Source: Deroplatys truncata (taxonomy: Eukaryota; Arthropoda; Insecta; Mantodea; Mantidae). From it: DNA of 64,000 bases. The stretch lies in NCBI GenBank assembly GCA_030765065.1, contig CM060986.1, forward strand, positions 75,013,573-75,077,572, given 5' to 3'. A program made the position numbers and the translations under genes. Of the stretch, positions 56,741 to 64,000 are shown piece after piece (positions within the stretch are counted from its first letter, which is position 1; every line of letters starts with the position of its first letter). Under the pieces are notes generated by a model. The model worked only from the letters and a program-made list of their open reading frames with translations. It searched no databases and had not been told where the DNA came from.

Positions 56741-56829
56741 ATATTTCTTAATTAGAAGAATATAACGTGGAAAGATGGTTATACGAGGCGGAATAATATT
56801 CTAAAAGTCAGCAATACACGATCATTTTA

Positions 56830-56966
56830 AAACTTTACTTTAAAACAGGAAGCTCGCTAGTACAATAACATTACAACGTGTTCTGGTAATGTATAGTATA
56901 ATACGTAAGCGTCTACTGGTTCCATATGCTACGTATTAACACAGTACACGTGGCGTATACGCGTAG
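56830..56966 (+). repeat. 137-bp direct repeat, copy 1
   Basis: It is identical to 58004-58140 except at three bases. It contains an imperfect hairpin (TAATACGTAAGC at 56899 pairs with GCTACGTATTA at 56928) and the palindrome GCGTATACGC. Copies lie 1,174 bp apart in the same orientation. The intervening 1,037 bp has no RT, integrase or transposase signal, and the repeats do not begin TG or end CA. Confidence 0.9.
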
Positions 56967-58003
56967 ACTGTTTGCGAGTATGCGACGGAGAGTCGAAATG
57001 ATTCACCGTCTCTCTTTTATCAATTGCCGGTTGGAGTCTCTCGATCAGGCCAATTCATGCGTTTCACATTTCGTCTGATCCAGACTAATTTTTCCTACCG
57101 CGCCTAAAGAAATTTTACTTAAAAATGTTGGTATCGAAGTGATGAGTGAATGACACTTAGCTTCGTTTTGTTTCTCATATGCATATGGAGATTTTGCCAT
57201 GTGTGTAAATAGTTTTATAAAACTACTTTACAATAAATATATAAACTAGATATATACGATTATGTTATACTTTGTCAGCTAAGCAAGTCCAGTATTTAAA
57301 CATTTTTGTGTCGTATTTAAATATTTGTCAATACTATAATTCGCATATGTCGGTTACATGTGGTTTGCGCGCTGGCTGCGGCATCTCGGATTCTCGCTGA
57401 AAGTTACAATATTCCCGCAACCGCTTCACGTTCTCATGTTTACAATTATGTTAAAAGCACATACCTTATCATAAGAGATTTTGAAAATGTCTTTCGCTAT
57501 CTGCACATCTGGAATCTTTTCAGAAAATTTTTATTTACACTGGAGAGTTGAATATCCGGAATGGATTTAATTTTTCGCCAGAAGTTTTCTTTTGGTTCTT
57601 TCAAGTATGGAATTTGTTGCATACACTTCATTTTTCAAGTTCCCCCATGGAGAAAAATCATATACAGTTACATGGGGATCGGAGGGCCATAATTCTTTAC
57701 TAATTACCGTAATCTCAAAAAACTGTCCTGAATTAAATTTAATGACCCTTCAGCTGTATGCGCGGTAGCAAAGCCTTATTGGGAAAATCCAGATCGATAT
57801 TTAACATCGGTCAGCTGTTCAAAAAATGGTGCAAGTCATTCCTGTACTTATCTGCATTTATTGTTTATTCAAGAAGTATTGATCCTATTATTCCGTATGC
57901 ATTTACTGCTCAACAATTTTCGTGTCGTGCAAGGGAATCTGTGTGTAAAATCAGATTTCCCTGTACTGCAATATCTGTTATTTAGCCAAGAAAAATATAA
58001 ATG
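56967..58003. other. Interval between the 137-bp direct repeats
   Basis: A reverse-complement-free, single-copy stretch by my reading. Short frames at 57360-57551 and 57758-57985 have no motif. Confidence 0.45.
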
Positions 58004-58140
58004 AAACTTTACTTTAAAACAGGAAGCTCGCTAATACAATAACATTACAACGTGTTCTGCTAATGTATAGTATAATACGTAAGCGTCTACTGGTTCCATA
58101 TGCTACGTATTAACACAGTAAACGTGGCGTATACGCGTAG
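58004..58140 (+). repeat. 137-bp direct repeat, copy 2
   Basis: Partner of 56830-56966 at 134 of 137 identical bases. Confidence 0.9.
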
Positions 58141-58554
58141 CATATAAATGGAATATGAAGCGAGAGTCAATTATTATTACTCTATCATTTCGCAAAATCC
58201 AGTTACAGAAATTTACCAACTCTGATGATCACATGAAAAATAATGTGTATGCCACAAACACCTACATTGGAAGAACTAAAAGAAAAAGCAGACGAAAGAT
58301 GCACTCAATTTCGGATATTGAACTCTCCAGTGTGAATGAAAATTTCCTGAAGATGGCAGAAATAAGCGGATAGAGAGCGACAACATTTCACATCTGTTAT
58401 GATAAGGAATGTGCTTATTATTGTAATTGTAACGGTAAATTACGAAAACGAGAGGCGGTTGCGGGGATATTGTAACTGTTTCGGCGGGAGTTGGAGCTGG
58501 GGCGGCCGGCGCGCAAGCAGCCGTGCGGCAGCCATAATGTAAAGGAAAACAACT

Positions 58555-58586
<32 letters not shown>

Positions 58587-59576
58587 AATAGTTTATTATA
58601 TATAATACAGTACCAAGGCGTAGCAAAGAGTAAAACCTGAATACTAACTTCATATACTATGTGATATCTATAGAACCAACTTTAATACAATATGATGCAT
58701 TCAGAAACAAGTGTTAGAATTCAAATCCCTTTACGGGTTTGGTTATTCAGAAAGACAGTCAGACTTAATTATTAGAATATGCAGTATTTTATTTTTCCAC
58801 CAAACTTCAAGCTGCCTCTTTCCATTGATTTATTTTGGATTAGCATCTCTTTGGAATAACGAGAGATTTTCAAACATGTTAAAACAGTTTCTGATCGCCC
58901 TGTTTACTCTAATTGCGCGTATAGTAATATCCCTGTCCCATCCCGCATTTTAATTGGATCCCATGACTATGTAAACGCAGTGCAGCCAGCAAATAATTAA
59001 TTTATATTCTCTATCCCAGAGTGCCTCGTTGTTTAAAAGTACTTGATGGCAAACGTATGCCAGGCATATGTTTCATTGCTTGTAAATATTACATCGCAAT
59101 ATTTTCATTCCGAATGTGCCCTGGTGAACCAATAAAGCTTCCAACACTTGTCATATGCTGAGAATGATTTTCTTTCTCCTCCTCTTCTTCGCGGAATTAG
59201 TATACAGGGGAGGGAGGAGGGGCATAGATATCCGTATTTAAACTAATATGAGAGACGAAAGCCAGAAAAGCGCCAAACAGCAGTTGGTTCATCATCAAAC
59301 ATTTATCTAAAACTAAGTGATTAAAGATAAAGAGGTTTTGTAAAATAAACTAAATCGTCACCAGTATCTGAAGCACGAATTCTGCGTAGTGGATTGGTAG
59401 AAATGGACAGCACTCCATCCATGGTTCAAAATCAATGAACTGACCACTAATGATTGTAAACTACTCAGTACAAACCTGCATCTTTCAGCTTCGATTTCGT
59501 CACTATAAATTCCAGATGGTATTCCATTGGCGAAAGAATCTGTTGTTCTGCTTTGAGAGTGTCGGGTAGACTGTCA
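58141..59576. other. Unassigned sequence with GC-rich spot and microsatellite
   Basis: A GC-rich spot at about 58440-58537 (for example GGAGCTGGGGCGGCCGGCGC) stands out from the AT-rich surroundings. A (TTA)n tract lies at 58556-58586. A tRNA-like pair of boxes (GTAGTGGATTGGTAGAAATG at 59386 and GGTTCAAAATC at 59422) may be a worn SINE head. Confidence 0.4.
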
Positions 59577-60602
59577 TTTTTAGTTTATCTACTACGCATA
59601 ATAAATAGAGAAAATATTGTATTCCACTCAAAGATTAGATGTCAAGATTTCAACAGAAATAGTTTTGAGCCCACTAAAAAAAAGGAATTTTCAGAAAAAC
59701 GTGATTTGTTTGTGTTGACATTAGTTTACTTCTCTAGAATATAAAGTTTTTAATAATGTAAAAACATAAGATTGAATAATAGCAACAGCAGATTCTAAAG
59801 TTAAAAGTAAGATTTGTGTTATAATTAATAAGGGTGTTTACTATTCTGGTATTTATAGAAGAGTTGGAGGTTATTTTTATGAATATTTATTATTAATGTT
59901 ACATTGAGTAACATTGGTGTGTGTGTGTGTGTGTGTGTGAGTGAACAGCATAACTCAAACGAAAAATACTAAACTTGGTATATAAGTTCAGTACCGTCAA
60001 AAGATAAGCCAAAAAGATTTTCAAGAAAATCCACCAACCGCAAACTACGTACCGTTTACACGAAACGTTTTCAAAATTTTTGATTTTGTAAAGACTGCTC
60101 TAACGATTTTGATTAAAATACCATATATATTAAAGATGCTTACGTGAAAAATAAAATGCATATCTTGAAATTTCTGGGGATAGTCCTCTTCATTTGGAAG
60201 TAATTTTGTATAAACGTTAAGCGATACACAAAGAAGTACTTATAAAAGATGTACATACCTTTAAAATATAATTTATTTGAAATAACTTTCCTTTTGGCGT
60301 AATCCATTTCTGAGATATCCTTTATTAATGATTCGAATTGTTCAAGACCTTGTCATTGTTTTAAAGTCCTGTCGGTTTTAAGTTGTTCCTCGCGATTGCA
60401 TGGAAACAGTAAGGACTTTTAGGGCCCGGCGTATATCGTCCAGTTCTTAAACATTTAACTATTGCTATTCCCTTTGTATCTATAACGAAATGTGTAATGC
60501 AGCTATTTATGAAAAGCTTTAGTAAGAATAGTTGTATACCCACTAATAAATGATAGAGGGTAGAGAAAATCATGTGAATGTAACACATCGGATTTTTTTT
60601 AT
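59577..60602 (+). repeat. Rep-1 copy with a ~200-bp interruption
   Basis: The left part (TTTATCTACTACGCATAATA at 59584; TATTGTATTCCACTCAAAGA) is interrupted at about 59715. It resumes at 59916 with the GT tract and GTGAACAGCATAACTCAAAC. The right part carries TAACGATTTTGATTAAAATA at 60102 and ends GTGAATGTAACACATCGG near 60592. Flanks are ATTTTT on the left (59578) and ATTTTTTT on the right. Confidence 0.85.
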
Positions 60603-61169
60603 TAGTAGAACACACGATATTTCCTAAGTCTCCATTGAACAAAGGCGATGGCGAATTGGGGAGCCATCCATGCCTCCAGTAAACTATAAAGTGCTTTTAA
60701 CCAATCCTATTTTCCGAAGGTTTGATTTTTTTTTATGATGCACAGCACCTATCTTAATCTCACTCTAACGTCCCTCTTACTATCTTTAAGCCAACGTGCA
60801 TGACAAACAGGGAGGAGTGCATGTCTGGCGTTGCCAGATGTAGCACACCACGGAAATTACAATTGTGCAAGAGGTTCAGTAACAAGCTGTGCGAAACGCA
60901 GTAGTTTTACAAAACGGACGAAGAGAAAAAAATCTGTTTTATCCTTTAAAATGTACATAATCATAAGCACACCTTTGGTTTTAAAAGAAAACTGTATAAT
61001 TATGCGACTTTTTCTAAATTTAATTCAGAATACGATATAGAATCATTAAAGCTACGGGCATCTACACTGTTTCCATTCTGCATTTCAAACAAAGGGTGTA
61101 CTCGTGGACATTCGAAGTCTAGCGTCCTCCGGCTTAACAGCCACAGACTAAACATTTTCGTATTCATAA
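60603..61169. other. Unassigned sequence
   Basis: A short inverted repeat, TCTGGCGTTGCCAGA, lies near 60824. Nothing else recognised. Confidence 0.5.
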
Positions 61170-61287
61170 TACAGGGTGATTTATGAAGAACCTGCACATT
61201 TATTTCTTTTATTATTTTAAAACGAGTTATGCTAGCGACAACTTATTATACCTGAAATGCAGAGGAATTTTGGGAGATTATTTACCT

Positions 61288-63195
61288 CTATATCAAATGT
61301 TGAAAATGTCCTCCATCGTGCATGAGGCACAACTCAACACGTCGTTCCATGTTACTGGCCACTCATTGGAGGACTCTGTTATCAATAGCTTGAATCTCCT
61401 GTGTAATATTGTGCTTCAGATCGTCCAATGTCTGGGGACGTGTGGCATAAACCCTGTCTTTTAAGTAACCCCATAGAAAGAAGTCCGGCGATGTCAAATC
61501 CGGAGATCTCGGTGGCCACAGCTTCTTGGAAATTATCCGGTCGTCAAAGAAACCTGCAATTGGTGCCATGGATCATTTGATACATGGCATGTATCTCCGT
61601 CCTGCTGAAAATATCCTTGACTCAGCTCTACATCGTCTAGTTGCTTAGCAAACTCCATGAAAATTCGACGGTACTCTGTAGTGTTCACAATGTTTTAAAA
61701 AAATCTGATGTGTTAAACTCACATGACTTTCTCTACTCTTGTACAAACTATTTTTACAAACGCTTATTCTCCATCTACTTCATGTTAATCGAGATAAACA
61801 TTTGCAGACTCTATCTTATTGCTAATTTTCTTGTAGATGTAAGGAGAAAATATATTTACAAGGGCAATATAGAAAAACAGTAGCCTTTAAGCACATACAT
61901 ATCTCTTAATAGCTGGTTGCTAGGTGCAGCACCATTCCCTTTGCCACAGATTATAACTCTTTGCAAATCCAAGACAAAAAAATGAATAACGAATTCCCAT
62001 TTTAGAAAATAAGTATTGAAAAAATTAAGGGAACAACAAGCAATATCTCGAAAATGGTTCACTCAACAAAAAAATGTATATGAAATAAATTGTGTACTTT
62101 AACGCGATCTACATTTTTTGTGTAGTAAAACTTTGTCTATCTCTTATGGTTTACCGGTTATGCAAAAGTCGTTCACAATGGAGAATACTTTTGGAGACAT
62201 TCCCAGAAAATTCAAGATATACATTTTATTTGTCATGAAAATATCTTAAACCTGTGATATTTTAATCAAAATCGTTAGAGCCATTTTTGAGAAAGTTAAA
62301 CTTTTCGAAAAATCTTCCGTGTAAAGGGTAATCTGGGGTCGGGGGATGTTATTGAAAACCTTCCTGTCGCATCTCTGGAAGATACTGAACCTAAATACCA
62401 AGTTTGGTGTTTATCCGACTGTTCCTTTCTGAGTTAAGCTGTTCATAGACAGACACACGGACATGTTTCTAAAAATGCTTTTTTTGGATTCAGGGTGTCT
62501 CAAAACATGTATCTCCGGTGAAATCTCGGTATCGAATTTTTGGGTGGAATACAATACTTCCCCTACTTACTGTACGTAGTAGAGAAAGTAAAAATTGTCC
62601 CACTATTCTCTGTGCGGATATTGCGCACCAAACTCCGATTTTAACCGGGTGCATAGGTGATTCATGAATAACATGTGGATTTTCGCTGGCCCAATAGCGT
62701 GAGTTATTTGAGTTCACATAGCCGGATAAATGGAACCATACTTCATCTGTGAACCATATGATGGAACAATACGGCAGGATTTTTTCACAATGAACGCGTG
62801 AAACCAACGACAATAATTCAGTCGTCTGTGTTTATCTGGTTCCTGTAACTGATGGACAATCGTAATCCTATACAGCTTTTCACAGCTCTCCGACACATTG
62901 AGTAGCTGCACACTGTCTCCTGCGACAAATGTCTTAATGATTTTTTTGGTGACTGATCCAGTCATGCTCTTACGTCAACAATAACCATGGGAAGCCTAGA
63001 TGAAAGAGTTTTGCCTTTTTCACTCACCAGAGATCCAGTTGTTTCCAGTTTGTTTACCAGTCCCAGTATTGTGTTTCATTGGGAAGGATTCCGAACGCCA
63101 AATTCTCTCTGGTATGCCCTTTGAGTAGCTGTAATTGAATTCGTAATCCAGTATTGCTTTACAAGGAAGAGCAGTTCATTTAATGTGTACTCCAT
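61288..63195 (-). pseudogene. Mariner-type transposase pseudogene, interrupted
   Basis: The start codon is at 63195-63193, with MEYTLNELLFLVKQYW first and a TGA after about 39 codons. Other landmarks in order are LFHH-like residues, IIWFTDEVWFHLSGY (first catalytic D near 62746), then HPVKIGVWCAISAQRIVG just before the Rep-1 insertion at 62589. On the far side are MEFAKQLDDVELSQGYFQQD (second D) and, after a frameshift, LWPPRSPDLTSPDFFLWGYL (third D). The C-terminus VELCLMHDGGHFQHLI ends at TAG 61290-61288. Several stops and frameshifts in addition to the insertion make it inactive. Confidence 0.9.
61705..62589 (-). repeat. Rep-1 copy inserted in the mariner element (reference copy)
   Basis: Because it splits a known gene, this copy gives the best boundaries: reverse strand ACTTTCTCTACTACGTACAG at 62589 to GTGAGTTTAACACATCAG at 61705, 885 bp. 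The same short word AAAAAT lies on both sides (61699-61704 and 62590-62595) and may be a target duplication. Internal landmarks are TTCCACCCAAAAATTCGATA, CGGATAAACACCAAACTTGG, and GAATTTTCTGGGAATGTCTC. It has no open frame beyond chance. Confidence 0.85.
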
Positions 63196-63392
63196 TTTCG
63201 CGTTGACTAGAACAAAATGTCAATAAAACTAACGATTACGATTAAAACATGAACATCTGCGCATCTAGCGGCAGGCAATCAAAACTCCAGAACATTCTGC
63301 TTAATTTGGTGCTATAAATGGGGGACTGAGTGAATTTCGAACAGAATAATTAAGGAAAAAAAATGTTTCAGTTCTTCATAAATCACCCTGTA

Positions 63393-64000
63393 CTAACGCT
63401 GGTTCGAGTAAATTTAATAGCGAATTATGCATTCAAAATTGCTGAATCTCGAATTTAAATGTGGCTGTGTGTTTCGATTGGAAAAATAAAACGACAATGA
63501 TATTGTATGTATATCAAAATTAGATTATAGGTATCGATTTTGGAGCATCACTAGGGGAATGTTGGATCTTCTGCATCTAACCCAAGAATGTGTTCTGAAG
63601 CAAAGGGAGCAACATCCATTCCCTTTCTTCAAACATGTATAAGAGTACTTCATTGCCTTCATCCCTCTAGAGAGCTTACTCCATGCCACAACATCCCTTT
63701 GCTACGCTTCGTGCTCTAGTAGCTGTTCGTTTCCATGTATGCGGGTTTAGCACCACCTGTAGGCGTTACTTATACTGCTAAAATACACAAGAAGGGAACA
63801 AATAGCATTAGCAACTTTTCCACATCGTGTAATAGCGTTTTAAACCGTTAACTTGAACACTCAACCGTAAGAGCAATATAAATTACTTCTTAATGTATTT
63901 AACACTATATTTATTTAATTAATGATGATAGTTCAAGAAAAATAAAGAATATCAGTTTCTTAATCACTCTTATGCACGTATTGTTCTTGTAACTCAGTAT
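63393..64000. other. Unassigned sequence
   Basis: AT-rich DNA to the window end with no recognisable feature. Confidence 0.5.

Larger units (their letters stand above)
61170..63392 (-). mobile_element. Second mariner-type transposon, split by Rep-1
   Basis: Left terminus CAGGGTGATTTATGAAGAAC (61172) and right terminus (reverse complement CAGGGTGATTTATGAAGAAC, 63390 inward) are perfect over 20 bp. TA lies outside both (61170-61171, 63391-63392). The transposase reads on the reverse strand. Subtracting the ~885-bp Rep-1 insertion (61705-62589) leaves about 1.33 kb, normal for this superfamily. The terminus sequence differs from the element at 37316, so these are two families. Confidence 0.9.

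Noticed and set aside
56830-58140. LTR retrotransposon
   Set aside because: The direct repeats do not start TG or end CA, no target duplication or primer-binding site is visible, and the interval has no gag or pol signal.
61183-61464. 93-codon forward frame
   Set aside because: It is antisense to the C-terminal part of the second mariner transposase, which has clear family motifs.

Overview
This is AT-rich eukaryotic DNA, by eye about two thirds A+T. It has no bacterial-type gene packing, no long open frame and no convincing host exon. The translatable remnants are broken transposases and 3' ends of non-LTR retrotransposons. Tc1/mariner relatives, several tRNA-headed SINE families and LINE 3' ends together fit an arthropod, most likely an insect with a large repeat-rich genome. 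A polyneopteran is only a guess from the style of the SINEs. I read the window as an intergenic or intronic graveyard of mobile elements.

Family names below are mine and local to this window. Rep-1 is an ~885-bp non-coding element with full or partial copies near 6.5, 9.8, 15.1, 21.6, 24.5, 25.7, 30.8, 51.3, 52.4, 52.9, 59.6 and 61.7 kb. Rep-2 is a ~450-bp element near 0.4, 28.3, 31.8, 43.2 and 47.4 kb. E elements (1.4, 27.9, 35.5, 42.2 kb) have terminal inverted repeats around a tRNA-like pol III promoter. SINE-A types lie at 3.7, 11.5, 18.3, 24.0, 39.3 and 49.0 kb, SINE-D at 5.1 and 56.2 kb, and other tRNA-like heads at 22.8 and 52.3 kb. LINE remnants lie at 14.0, 16.0, 18.1, 32.6, 33.4, 39.0 and 56.0-56.7 kb.

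Two mariner-type elements are visible from end to end. The one at 37.3-38.6 kb has ~30-bp inverted repeats, TA duplications and a transposase killed by a lost start, stops and frameshifts. The one at 61.2-63.4 kb lies in reverse and is split by a Rep-1 copy. Nesting gives relative ages: Rep-1 into mariner, SINE-D into a LINE reverse transcriptase, SINE-A into a LINE 3' end. Flanking target duplications support three SINE insertions (3.7, 5.1 and 56.2 kb) and, more weakly, the 1-kb GC-rich tRNA-headed element at 49.0-50.0 kb.

The most unusual items are the E elements, Rep-1 with a microsatellite growing at one fixed internal position, and the 1-kb GC-rich tRNA-headed element. Simple repeats, a 38-bp minisatellite, a 98%-identical 137-bp direct repeat pair and a promoter-like GC-richer patch near 43.9 kb complete the picture. 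All identifications are by eye from motifs and internal comparison; no database search was possible.
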